From assembly GCA_037126765.1 (NCBI GenBank), contig JBBCBC010000001.1, positions 29,558,804 through 29,622,803 on the forward strand: a DNA stretch of 64,000 nucleotides, read 5' to 3'. The DNA comes from Stenogyne calaminthoides (taxonomy: Eukaryota; Streptophyta; Magnoliopsida; Lamiales; Lamiaceae). The position numbers were made by a program, and so were the translations under genes. How positions within the stretch are numbered: position 1 is the first letter of the stretch; every line of letters starts with the position of its first letter. This document shows positions 1 to 9,889 of this stretch, piece after piece. The notes beneath the pieces were generated by a model. That model was not told where the DNA came from, searched no databases, and saw only the letters and a program-made list of their open reading frames with translations.

Positions 1-268
1 CAAAATTTTGCACATAAAACTATACTATTTTTCCGGTCAATTTTTTTCCAGTCAAGGGGGGTTTATGGTTTAGTGCAATTTTCAATACAATTGAATATAT
101 TTTGACCTAAATGCTCCTTGATCGGAAAAAAAATTGGCCATAAATATAGTATTGTGATTTATGTGTCAAAATTTGGTAGTTTGTATATAATTGTGCAAAA
201 AAATATAATATGGTGGTTTAGGTGCAAAATCACTTATAGTTTGGAGGGGTTAGTGCAATTAGGCCTTT
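1..268. repeat. Foldback (MITE-like) element, left end cut off
   Basis: The stretch around 6-52 is largely the reverse complement of about 125-178. It includes a poly-A/T run next to GGTCAA/TTGGCC and a TATAGTAT core, so the region can fold into a hairpin. The right margin (about 240-268) reads as a GGGGTTAGTGCAATTAGG-type end seen in plant foldback elements. The outer left arm lies outside the window, so no target duplication can be checked. There is no coding capacity; the 64-codon ORF here is fortuitous. Confidence 0.5.
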
Positions 269-339
269 TACTAATTAGGTGTAGTCCAGTGGTTGGAGAC
301 TTTACTTGGTGACATGTTCAATTTTGATTGATCACATAA

Positions 340-900
340 TTTTCTTATGCTGCTTTTCTATTTTCCTTGCATTTTTTTGTGTTACCATGCGAACAATAAT
401 GTGATACTCATAGATACGAAATGCATTACTATATGAACAAAAATCAAATTTGTTTATGCTGTTGATTTTTATTTTTTATCCTTTTATGTTGTTTTTCTTT
501 TTTCCATAATTTTTTTTGTGTTGCTATATGAACAAAAGTTGATACTGATAGACAAAAAATGTGTAACACATAAACAAAAGTCAATTTTGCTGTTTTTTCT
601 TCCTTTTTGTGTAGCTTCTTCTTTTTTGCCTTATTACATGAACAAAAGTGTGATGCTGATAAATACAAAATGTATTACTATATGAACAAAAATAATTTTT
701 GTTGTTATTTTCTTCATTTTTATACTGCTTTTCTTTTTCTCCACAATTTTTTTGTGTTACTACATTAACAAAAATATGTATTGATGGACACAAAATTTGT
801 TACTACATGAACAAAACTCAAATTGCTACTTTTTTTTCTATGTGATATAAATAGACTTAATAATGTGTTATTAGAGGAATAACAATGTGATACTGATAGA
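340..900. repeat. Degenerate tandem repeat, ~110-125-bp unit
   Basis: About four diverged copies follow one another. Each has a T-rich run, then TTTTTTTGTGTTRCTA, then a RTGAACAAAA motif, then GATACTGATAGACA and an AAATG...TTACTA motif. Copies start near 345, 480, 590 and 710, with a partial copy near 860. Small ORFs on the minus strand are by-products of the repeat. Function is unknown. Confidence 0.6.
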
Positions 901-999
901 CACGAAATATTTTAGTATATAAATAAAAAGAGATCTAAGTAGTGAGAAAATTATTATAAAAAAATATTGAAGTTTAGATATGAAGTAGTAAAAATTGTT

Positions 1000-1178
1000 T
1001 GGGGGGATTTCAACCAGGTACAAAGTGCAGTATTTTATATCAACCAGGTACAATGTGCAAAAATTGGTTTGCACTGTAGTATAAAGTTTGTACTACAGTG
1101 CAAACCTATTTTTGCACATTGTACCTGGTTGATATTATGTTGCGAATCTTGTACTTGGTTGAAATTTTCCCAAATTGT
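1000..1178. repeat. Near-perfect palindromic foldback element
   Basis: Positions 1011-1086 pair with 1087-1162 almost without a loop; each arm is about 75 nt. Each arm contains two copies of CAACCAGGTACAA separated by about 30 nt. The outer parts (AATTGTTTGGGGGGATTTC and its imperfect complement at about 1163-1178) extend the pairing. It encodes nothing convincing. It shares the GGTACAAAGTGCA motif with the palindrome at 1561-1730, so the two probably belong to one family. Confidence 0.75.
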
Positions 1179-1470
1179 TGGATTTGAAGTGGAACCCACC
1201 AATGTTTATAGTCGTCCACTGGGCCCAACCGCCTCAGACCCTCGCCATCAATATCTTGGACGACATAAAGCAGCAATTTTGTTTCCTTAGAAAACTCCTC
1301 ACGGTGGGAAATAAAGTAAGAAGTGAGAAGATTTTCTCTCTATAACAAATGGGACGGATATGGGGTCAATTTTGCATATTTTAGATTCGTAAAATATTTT
1401 ACATGAAAGTTTGTGTTATGGATTGGATGAACATAACATTCCATTAATAGTTGAATCAATTTATATCATC

Positions 1471-2215
1471 AGTTCATTCAGGGGCGGATACACGTTCAAA
1501 CAAGGGGAGGCAAGTGTCTTGCCTGGTCGTGCATCCATATATATTATTTTAGAAAAAATTACAACTAGATATAAAATTTGAGTACAAATAACAACTAGGT
1601 ACAAAGTGCAGAAAATTTGAACTAAAGTAATTTGGTTGTAATTTGTTGGGTGACTTTAGTTCAAATTTTTTGCACTTTGTACCTGATTGTAATTTGTTGG
1701 GTGACTTTGTAGTGAAATTTTTTTTTCCTATATTTTATATGTCAAAAAAATTAACAATGTCATATGTAGCCCAATGCTAAGTTAGGTCATGTTGTTGACA
1801 GGGATGCTGGTTTGATTCCCATTTTTAATGATTTTTTTATTATACTTATCTTTACAATGTTGTAAACTTTATATTATTTTGTTTCATATATAATTGTTTG
1901 TAATCACATGTTTTAGTTAAATATATTAAATAGAAATACAACACACATTATATAAAAATTCTTCGGAGAAAGGTCTCACAGTGAAACGGTTTACAAACTA
2001 GCACAAATTAATACCCACATCTTTCAAAATATTAAAGTGTTATTTTCTATTTCATCTCACACAAGACCTACTCTACATAATAATAATTTAGTTTTTACTA
2101 CTAAATTTGAGATTAATTTTAAATTTATTTTTACATTAAAATTTTCTTTTTTATTTTAATATTTCATATGTGTGCCCTCCCTGACTTTATTCCTGCATCT
2201 GCCATTGAGTTCATT
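1471..2215. mobile_element. hAT-type MITE, 729 bp, with 8-bp target duplication
   Basis: The element spans 1479-2207 and is flanked by the exact 8-bp direct repeat AGTTCATT (1471-1478 and 2208-2215), the size produced by hAT transposases. Terminal inverted repeats are imperfect: CAGGGGCGGATACACG at the left, and CAATGGCAGATGCAGG as the reverse complement of the right end. A GGGGAGG/GGGAGGG box lies about 25 nt inside each end. There is no transposase, so it is non-autonomous. It sits in or beside the gypsy remnant that resumes at 2208, and it contains the palindrome at 1561-1730. Confidence 0.8.
1561..1730. repeat. Second palindrome of the GGTACAAAGTGCA family
   Basis: The segment 1591-1628 (ACAACTAGGTACAAAGTGCA then GAAAATTTGAACTAAAGT) is the reverse complement, with few mismatches, of 1654-1690. 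A loop of about 25 nt contains TTGTAATTTGTTGGGTGAC, which recurs just after the right arm. It lies inside the hAT MITE, so it either inserted there or is part of that family. Confidence 0.65.
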
Positions 2216-3035
2216 TGAAATTGTAGAAAAAATAGGAAATATACCATACAAACTAGCCCTACCCTCTGAGCTATCAGTCATACTCCACGTATTTCATGTA
2301 TTCATGCTCCGCAATTACATTCCTAACCTACCCATCACATTAGTTACTTTGACCTAAACATGGGATAATACACTAACTTGGGGTGGTGTTTTAAGGACAA
2401 TAATTTTAAGGGTTTGTGAAAATAGGACAATATGTTTTGAAATTTGTAAATGTAGGACAATAGAGCCCGAATAAGTCCAAGTCGGGCTGAAATATTGCGT
2501 GAGTTGCAAGATTGTTCTAAATTTACAGATTTTGAAAACATAGTATCCTACATTCACAAGTCCGTCAATCTGTAAATAGAGGACAATTGTGCAACTCAAA
2601 TGACATTTCAGCCCGATTTGGGCTTATTCGAACTCAATTGTCCAACATTTACATATTTTAAAACATATTGTCCTATATTTACAAATTTTAAAATATATTA
2701 TTCTATATTTCCAAGCCCGTAAACTTATTTTTCTTAAAACACAAAACCCCCTAAGCTACGGCCTACGGGCCTAAAAACACATTTTTCTGACCTCAAGATT
2801 AACAAAAACCTTGCCTATGAGGAAGAACCCATAACAACCTTAATTAGGACAGAAGGATCACCTTTAAAAAATCGAGTCATACTAGTAATCCTAGTTCAGT
2901 GTGTCGACACGAAAAGGTAGAACTAGCTACATGGGAAAAGAAAGACGAAATACTAGCCAAATACCCAAAAATTATAAGTATAAATGTGAATTTGGAGGAC
3001 GAAATTTTTGCAAGTAACGGAGAATGACACACCGC
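2216..3035 (+). pseudogene. Ty3/gypsy polyprotein C-terminal remnant (integrase tail)
   Basis: Translation from about 2208 gives FEIVEKIGNIPYKLALPSEL, then a phrase ending LRNYIPNLP. This is the typical integrase C-terminal region of plant Ty3/gypsy (chromovirus-like) polyproteins, where an I-G-x-V-A-Y-x-L-x-L-P block is followed by F-H-V-S-x-L-R-x-Y. The reading resumes after a foldback insertion (2375-2755) with DLKINKNLAYEEEP and, past frameshifts, an E-D-E motif near 2990-3010, as seen at the end of these polyproteins. Stops and frameshifts are frequent and nothing of reverse transcriptase or gag remains. The recognition rests on motif memory and was not aligned. Confidence 0.65.
2375..2755. 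repeat. Foldback MITE inserted in the gypsy remnant
   Basis: The left half (TTGGGGTGGTGTTTTAAGGA..., GGACAATATGTTTTGAAAT, AGCCCGAATAAGTCCAAGT) is mirrored by the right half (ATTTCAGCCCGATTTGGGCT, ACATATTGTCC, TTCTTAAAACACAAAACCCC). This gives a ~380-bp imperfect hairpin. It interrupts the gypsy reading frame, which continues on both sides. No clear target duplication was seen. The 65- and 81-codon minus-strand ORFs are by-products. Confidence 0.7.
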
Positions 3036-3060
3036 AAAACCACCTGAGCCTAGATTTAAG

Positions 3061-3529
3061 CTTTTTTCGAAAAATTATTTGTTTATTTATCTTTTATTAA
3101 ATGTGCAATGTTTTAATACTTATATGATTTATATGCATTTAAGATCATTTTAAGGAGGAAGTAATCAAAGTGTCATGTTTCAATGATCGCTTAACAAAGA
3201 GCCGTAAGCTTAAAATATAAACTATAAATAGGAGGAATAAAATAAATAAATATTTATGCTCGAGATTAAATAATTATTTCTCATCTTTAGCAACTAAAAA
3301 ATATCATTTCAAGTAAATGTTCATTTTCTATTTTTTCACAAGCATAAAAATGTAGTATTTCATGCAAAATCATGTTACTTGCACTAAGGTATCTTTAAAA
3401 CTAGGTGAATTCCTTAACTCCATTATTTATTTCTATAATGTTGTAAATAATTATTTATGTTCTAATGTAGCAGTTTACCATGTGTGATTATCTTATTTGT
3501 TTATGTGCGACTAATATATGCACTCGTCC
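3061..3529. other. AT-rich spacer, possibly the 3' flank or LTR of the gypsy remnant
   Basis: No gene, terminal repeat or inverted repeat could be recognised. Its position directly after the polyprotein remnant makes it a candidate for that element's 3' untranslated region or LTR, but no second LTR copy is present in the window to prove this. Confidence 0.3.
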
Positions 3530-4420
3530 CACTACAAAAAAAATGTCCTTTACCGACAGAAATACATAGAAATCTGTTGGTAAATATAGCCACGGACGGA
3601 TTACCTTCTCGACAATCAATTTTTCGTCTTTATTTTGTTCGTCACCAAATTTATCGATGGAAAAAGCAAGTCATCATTAATTACCGACGGATTTTGGTCA
3701 TCACTAATACATTTTCTTTATCGGTGATCCACCGGGTCCGATCGACGTTATGTTGATCGAAGTCGTCGGTGTTCCATCAGTATTTACCGACGAAAATTGG
3801 GTCATCATTAATTACCAATGTAAATGATCGTCGGTAGTATGGGTTGGAATTTTCGTTGGAGATCCATTGTTAATTACCGACGGATAGCCTTCGTCGGTAT
3901 TTACCGACAAAAACGATGGAATTAGTTGTTGGTTGGTAAAAAACAAATTGGAGAATTGAACCCACGACCCCTGGGCAAGGGGAGAATAACCTTACCACTG
4001 GAATTTTCATCGGAGATCCATCGGTAATTACCGACAGAAAGCTTTCGTCGGATATTAACGATGGAATTAATTGTTGGTTGGTAAAAAGTAAATTGTCATA
4101 TTGGGAATTGAACCCAGGGCCGAACTTAACGATGAAATTAATTATTGGTTGGTAAAAAAATAAATTGTTAGATTTGGGAATTGAACCCAAACAATGAAAT
4201 TAAATATTGGTTGGTAAAAAGTAAATTGTTATATTGGGGAATTGAACCCAAGACCCCTGCGCAAGTACAGATTAACCTTACCACTACACATTTTACAAAG
4301 CATTATGCCTCTTGTCGAATTTATCTCAGATAAGCGGCTCCTCTTCTTTGTATTTAATTCCTCAAGTTGTTGCCTCTGGGAATCGAACCCGGGTCACCCT
4401 AGCACGTGCACATACATCTT
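3530..4420. mobile_element. CACTA (En/Spm-type) element fragment
   Basis: It starts with the terminal sequence CACTACAAAAAA at 3530. Many subterminal TTACCGACGG/CGTCGGTAA motifs in both orientations follow up to about 4070, the usual layout of CACTA transposon ends. From 3930 to 4260 a unit of roughly 80 bp (ATTGTTGGTTGGTAAAAAGT ... GGAATTGAACCCA) is repeated four to five times. A matching TTTTTGTAGTG end was not found downstream, so the element is truncated or lost its second end. No transposase coding sequence is present. Confidence 0.65.
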
Positions 4421-4436
4421 TCCCCAAGATATTTTT

Positions 4437-4530
4437 CCATTTCTTTCCAATATTTCTGGTTTTATTTAAAATAATTTACTTGTTATAATCACTAATATGT
4501 TTTTAAAAATTTATGATCCCATTTTCACTA
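4437..4530. repeat. Left copy of a ~95-bp direct repeat flanking the Harbinger element
   Basis: The sequence from CCATTTCTTTCCAATATTT to TTTTCACTAAA is repeated with only a few mismatches at 9209-9303. The Harbinger element inserted at the TAA at the end of this copy. The second copy continues undisturbed into ATGTATCG, so it shows what the empty site looked like. Confidence 0.85.
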
Positions 4531-4894
4531 AACGGGGTGTATTCAATTGAGATTCTATTGGATTTTTTTGGACTTTTAAATTCTGAGGGTATTCAATCCG
4601 AATTTTTAAAAGTCTTTAAAAATCCTGAGGTATTCAATACGGATTTTAAAAAGTCTTAAAAAATCTTTAGGTATTTAACAATATATGGATTTTAATACTC
4701 TATAGATTTTCTTTGATTCTCTTCCAAAAATATAAATAAATTTCACTCCCCAAAATCTCTTCTAATAACCAGAGATTTCTACGTATTCTCTCAGAGAACT
4801 CTAGGTCAGAAGAAAAAAACCTTCGTTGTTCTCCTGCCATCGCCACCCACTGCCGCCGCCGCCGTTGCTCGTCCCGTGAATGTAATGTTTCCAA

Positions 4895-5955
4895 GTTTCT
4901 TTCAGTTTGTTGTTATCGCTTTTGCTGGTTTTTTTACCGTGTCTGGCTTTTTTGTTGCAAGCAATTGAATGTTGTGACTAATAATTCTCATCTGAAATTG
5001 AATTCTAAAGCAATTATTTACTAGTAGTTATTCGTGCGCACAAGATTATGAATTTTTTGAAGTAGTGAAGTCAATGGGTAATGTGAAAAGAAAAAAAATG
5101 TATCTGGTTCAACGATAGGGCCTCTTAAACTTTGGAATTAGATAATGTTATGTCTTGGGTGGATGAATTTGAATTGCTTCTCTTGCTTTATTCTGATTTA
5201 TTTAGCGCCCATGATTCCAGAAATTATGCATCACTATTATTGTTAGTCTCCATGCTCTATTTGTTATTTATATTGCATTATATTGTTGCATTGCATATAT
5301 AGATTCTTAACTCGTAAAAGATGTACCAGAGACTATCTTAAGTGCGTATCATATTGTTGCATTGCATTGCATATATATTTTTATTGGCGGGGTGTTAATT
5401 TTGTTTTTTGTTTTTTGAACCCTCTGTTTCTTGGAGTTTTTAGTTTTACCAAATGAAATTCTTGATTCGGCTGTATGTCTATTGTTGTAAATTGTAATTG
5501 AGCATCATGAAGAAGACATTTAAAGTAGAACAGACTGGGTTGGGTCAAATTGATTGTGCAAGACATTAGTGCAATGAATGAATAGTATACAGGGAATTTA
5601 TTTAGAATTTTAAATTTGCTTTGAGATTTTTGTGTGTCACTAATAAAAATCGCAACATAAAAGAGGATTTGTGGCAAGATTTGAGAATTGTTATAGATTT
5701 GTGTTATGATTCACGTGATATGGATGATGGTGCTGTAGTTAAAAGTTTAGGAATGTATTATATATATAGTCATAGTTATAAAAAATAGTTTGATGTATGT
5801 AGAATATATATTTATTTGAATTAATTGAAAAATATATAATTTGTTGAGAGAATTTATTTAGATTTTTACGAGTGTTTAATGTATTAATTAATATATACTA
5901 TATTCGTATATATCATAATAAATTATTTTGTGTCTATTAATATAGTAATATTATC
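4895..5955. other. 5' non-coding part of the Harbinger element
   Basis: No ORF is convincing here. A short GC-rich patch just before it (about 4795-4885, CGCCACCCACTGCCGCCGCC) followed by GTGAATG could be a non-coding first exon with a donor site, leading across an intron to the coding exon at 5956. That reading is inference. Confidence 0.35.
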
Positions 5956-7027
5956 ATGGGGGGTCCACAACAAGATACAAAAAGGAAGACATCCTATGGA
6001 CAATGGACTAAGGAACAAAGCAACTTATTGTTAGAACTCATGGTTGATGCTGCGGCTCGGGGATGGCGTGATAATAGTGGTATTTTTACCAAAGCAACAG
6101 TGGAAGAAAGAATACTTCTTGTTCTTAATGAAAGACTTGGGTGTAATAAGACATATAACAATTACCAAAGCCGCCTCAAATGGTTTAAAAATCGTTGGTT
6201 ATCTTATTCAAACCTTATGAGGTTTAGCTCTGGTTTTGGGTATGACCAAACTACTAAAAAGTTTACAGCTTCAGATGAAGTATGGGATGCGTACTTAGAG
6301 GTAAGCTTCTTAAGCATCATATTACAATAATATTATAGAATAATTTTATACAATAATATTATAGAATATAGTGAATTAATAAAAAAAATTCTTTATTTAT
6401 GTTAGGCTCACTCAAAAGACGCGAACTTGCGCTATGGGGAATGTGCTGATTATGAGGACTTAGAAATTGTTGTAGGAAATGGTGTTGCTGTAGGGAAAAG
6501 CTCCATTGGGGTTGGGTAGTGCTACTGATTCAAGGACATTAGGAGATGATGAAAATAGAGATGTACGCATAGAAGATTTGAATTATGATGCTGAAAATGA
6601 GATGTTTGTAGGACTATCTCAAAATGATCCACCATTTGGTTCCACACCATCTTCAGGGTTCCCTGAAGTGTCCGAGGTCTCCACTCAAAGAAGAAGTCAA
6701 CCCAAAAGAAGTAGAACTCAGTATGAAGCAAATTCTAGCTCTACTAAAAATATCCCTCATAATGGTCTCATGGAAGAGATTAAAAAACTAACAGACACTT
6801 TTGAAGGAGTTCATAGCCTCTTAGAGAAAAGAGATACCATACTAGAGAAAAGAGAAAGAGAAAGAGCTTATACAACTTGGGATGCTATCAAAGAGATCCC
6901 AAATTTGGATGAAGACATTCGCCTCAAGGCATTTGACTTGCTTGACACCAAGTCAAAAAAAGATGGTTTTTTGAAGATGACTATTGAGGAAAGAGCTAAT
7001 TGGATAGCTTACAAGATTAGAGGATAG
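5956..7027 (+). CDS. Harbinger ORF1: Myb/SANT-like DNA-binding protein
   Basis: Exon 1 (5956-6300) starts at ATG and encodes a Myb/SANT-like domain. It reads WTKEQSNLLLELMVDAAARG with tryptophans spaced along residues ~14-110 (W, W, WFKNRW, VWDAYLE), as in the plant Myb_DNA-bind_3 family. An intron with GT...AG ends (6301-6405) follows. Exon 2 continues AHSKDANLRYGECADYEDLE and then an acidic, Ser-rich tail ending ERANWIAYKIRG. A one-base shift near 6500-6510 separates the exon 2 start from the rest, so the copy is frameshifted unless an extra splice exists. In PIF/Harbinger elements this protein binds the element ends and brings the transposase to the nucleus. It lies about 300 bp upstream of the transposase. 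Confidence 0.8.
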
Positions 7028-7321
7028 TGATTATTTGAGTCATGTATTAGATATTATGCTATATTTTGTTGGGGGTCTTTTTAAGACTTTCTTTTTTATC
7101 ACTATTTTGTTGGGGATCTTTTTAAGACTTTCTTTTGATCACATATTTGAAATTAATGAATTCTGTATTTTTATTATTATTTGAGTCATATGTTGTTGTA
7201 AGTTGTATGCATTTGAATATATGAATCCTTGAATTTGTGCTTGAATCGATATATTTGTTTAATTCATAGTGTGTGGTTTAATTAATCTTATTTACCATGT
7301 TCCAATTCTTTTATATGTAGC

Positions 7322-8691
7322 ATGGAAAATCGTGAAATATTGGAAGAAGAAATAGAAGAAGAAGAAATGGAAGAAGAAATAGATGAAGATTTGGAGATGG
7401 AACTTTACGAAAAGGTTAGGCTCTTGATGTTGGCAATTAAGGCATTGATAGTTTTATTAAAAAAAATTACTATGATGCCTCGGCGTATTGAACCTTCTTT
7501 GAAGCGACGACCAATTACTAGAATTGGATATCATTTTGTATGTAATATGATCGAAGGAGATCCACAAAGTTTTCGACAGTTGTATAGGATGTATCTGGAT
7601 GTGTTTCTAAAGTTATGCACTATCATTAGAGAGAAAACTCGTCTAGAAGATACAAGATACATATGTGTTGAAGAAATGGTGGCAACATTCTTGATCATTG
7701 TAGGACACAACGATCGATATGGTAATGTTCACCAAAGGTTCGATCGTTCGCATTTTGCTACTAGTCGAAACTTCAACAAAACCTTAAAGGCATTGAACAC
7801 TATAACACCGGAAATGATGGTTATGCCGTCTACAGGGATGCCCGCTAAAATTCAAGAAAGTACAAGGTTTAACCCTTTCTTTAAGGTATGAATCCTCTTG
7901 GTAATATTATATATATATATAACCTATATCAAATGTTGTAGTTTTCTTTTATCAAATCTTCACTTTATTTTAGGATTGCATCGGAGCTATAGATGGAACT
8001 CATATCCAGGCAACGGTAACAGGCCGAGAAGTAAGCAGTTATCGTACCGTCATGGTATTCAATCGCAAAATGTTTTGGCAGCTTGCAACTTTGATTTGTA
8101 GTTCATGTATGTGCTTAGTGGGTGGGAAGGTTCGGCACATGACTCAAAACTTTTAAATGATGCACTATTAAGAAGAAATGGGCTTCAAGTGCCTCAAGGT
8201 ACCATACTTTTTATAGTGTTTATATTTCTAAAATGGTGACAAGATAACTAATTAAAGAAATTGTATTTTTAGGTAAATATTTTCTCGTGGATTGTGGATT
8301 TGCTAATCGACTTTAATTTTTAGCTCCATTACGTGGTGTTCGATATCATCTAAAAGATTTTGGTGGTCAAGGTCGTCACCCCAGAAATGCAAGTGAGTTA
8401 TTCAATCTTCGTCATGCATCATTAAGAAATGTGATTGAGAGAATTTTTGGTATTTTCAAATCGCGATTCACAATTTTCAAAACCGCACCTCTGTTCTCAT
8501 TTCAAACACAAGCAGAGTTAGTATTGGCTTGTGCTGGATTACACAACTTTCTTCGGAAAGAATGCCGCTCTGATGAATTTCCAGTCGAATATGAAGAAGA
8601 TCAAGATTCACCACATCTCGTCATGGAAGAGGAAAATTTGGAATTGCTTTCTCAAAGTCAACTACAACAAAGAACGGAAGTTAATGCATAG
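7322..8691 (+). pseudogene. Harbinger DDE transposase, frameshifted
   Basis: Exon 1 (7322-7885) begins with a Glu-rich stretch and holds the helical N-terminal part (VEEMVATFLIIVGHNDRYGN ... FNKTLKALNTI). An intron with GT...AG ends follows (7886-7973). Exon 2 starts DCIGAIDGTHIQA with the first catalytic Asp. A second intron (8199-8272) precedes VDCGFANR, with the second Asp, and VIERIFGIFKSRF with the catalytic Glu. This is the DDE_Tnp_4 order of the PIF/Harbinger family. Lesions: a frameshift near 8050, a TAG at 8099 and a TAA near 8313. The enzyme would cut and paste the element at TWA sites together with ORF1. This copy is unlikely to be active. Confidence 0.85.
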
Positions 8692-9094
8692 AGAATGAGT
8701 ATTGTTAATGCCATGTGGGAAATGAGGCCGATGTATAACGATGATGGAAATGAAGATGATGGGAATGAAAATAAAAATAATAATGATGAATAATAATGTT
8801 TTTTTTTAACTAATGTATTTTTGGTATTTTTTCTAAACAATTTGGATAATTTTTTTTTATATACAAGTGTGTTCCATATATATTTGCATCAATAGTTTCA
8901 GCGCCGGAGTCTATGGAAATCCATGTAAATCAATAAAAAAAGTATATTTCACTATCCTGTCAAGTCTATGAAAATCCATGTAAATCAATAAAAAAAGTCA
9001 GTCAAACTCTGCATGGAGTCTATGAATTTTTTAAATCCACAGACTTTTTAAAGTCCAAAAAAGTCCAATAGAATCTCAATTGAATACACCCCCC
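8692..9094. other. 3' non-coding part and right end of the Harbinger element
   Basis: It contains an acidic, Asn/Asp-rich continuation without an open frame, then an AT-rich tail. A duplicated block follows (GTCTATGRAAATCCATGTAA at about 8911 and 8966) just inside the right inverted repeat. Such subterminal repeats are candidate ORF1 binding sites. Confidence 0.45.
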
Positions 9095-9144
9095 TAAATG
9101 TATTGCCCCAGGAACATTGATTTATTTTATTTTATTTTTGACCG

Positions 9145-9150
<6 letters not shown>

Positions 9151-9190
<40 letters not shown>
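9151..9190. repeat. (AT)n microsatellite
   Basis: About 20 uninterrupted AT dinucleotides lie between the Harbinger insertion and the second copy of the flanking repeat. Confidence 0.95.
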
Positions 9191-9194
<4 letters not shown>

Positions 9195-9208
9195 TTTGTA
9201 TTATGTTC

Positions 9209-9303
9209 TTCCATTTCTTTCCAATATTTTTGATTTTATTTAAAATAATTTACTTGTTATAATCACTAATATATTTTTAAAAATTTATGATCCCATTTTC
9301 ACT
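9209..9303. repeat. Right copy of the ~95-bp direct repeat
   Basis: Partner of 4437-4530. It runs on into CTAAATGTATCG, matching the CTAAATGTATTG found just right of the Harbinger element. The duplication therefore predates that insertion. Confidence 0.85.
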
Positions 9304-9889
9304 AAATGTATCGAAAAGCATTTGAGAGAAATATACTCAATTACAAGAATTGATAAAAAATAATACTCCCTCCGTCCCATTCTTTAAGCCCTTTTGACTG
9401 TTCATAAGGATTTATTGGAATAGTAAAAAAGTGATAAAGTGTTGGGGGTAGAATAGAGAAATCAACTTTATGATAAAGATTAAGAAGACTTTATTAGAGG
9501 GTTAATTAAACCCTCTAAAAACCTGCAAATCTTTATGCAAAATCTGGCCAACAGTATTGACACCATTAAACAACATTTAATTAAATTGTTACTGTTCAAT
9601 GAACAATAATAATTTCAAAAAAAATTCTGCAGATTACAGATTTCCCTCCTAAACACACATAAGTCTGAAATTTCCCCCCCAATTACAAATTTCCCTCCTA
9701 ATTACACCAAAACTTAAACTCAATTAAAGTTTTCCCTCCTTTTACACCAAATTTCCCTCCTATTACACCAAATTTCAAAATAATTACCCCCTCCAACACC
9801 TTCAAATATGTCTTTATATCTGCATTTAAGCACCATAAATACATCCACCCTAAATCTGCCACAACACATAAATGCAGTGTTAGTTAACC

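Larger units (their letters stand above)
4532..9094 (+). mobile_element. PIF/Harbinger DNA transposon, ~4.56 kb
   Basis: The ends are inverted repeats: GGGGTGTATTCAATTGAGAT near 4534 and its complement ending CACCCCCC at 9094. Homology continues inward for about 45 bp (TATTGGATTTTTTTGGACTTT). The element is flanked by TAA (4529-4531 and 9095-9097), the 3-bp TWA-type target duplication of this superfamily. Inside are two genes in the same direction: a Myb/SANT-like protein and a DDE transposase. The GTATTCAAT and AAGTC motifs recur several times in both subterminal regions. Both genes carry a few lesions, so the copy is probably no longer autonomous. Confidence 0.9.

Noticed and set aside
2360..2600. 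Overlapping minus-strand ORFs of 65 and 81 codons
   Set aside because: Both lie in the arm of a foldback element and mirror its palindromic repeat.
4370..4400. Possible tRNA gene (GAATCGAACCCGGGTC on the plus strand)
   Set aside because: Only the B-box-like part is present. No acceptor stem, D arm or A box could be found around it.
4700..4894. Minus-strand ORF beginning METLHSRDEQRRRRQWVAMA
   Set aside because: It overlaps a likely non-coding first exon of the Harbinger element, has no recognised motif, and gets its basic run from a CGCCGCCGC repeat.
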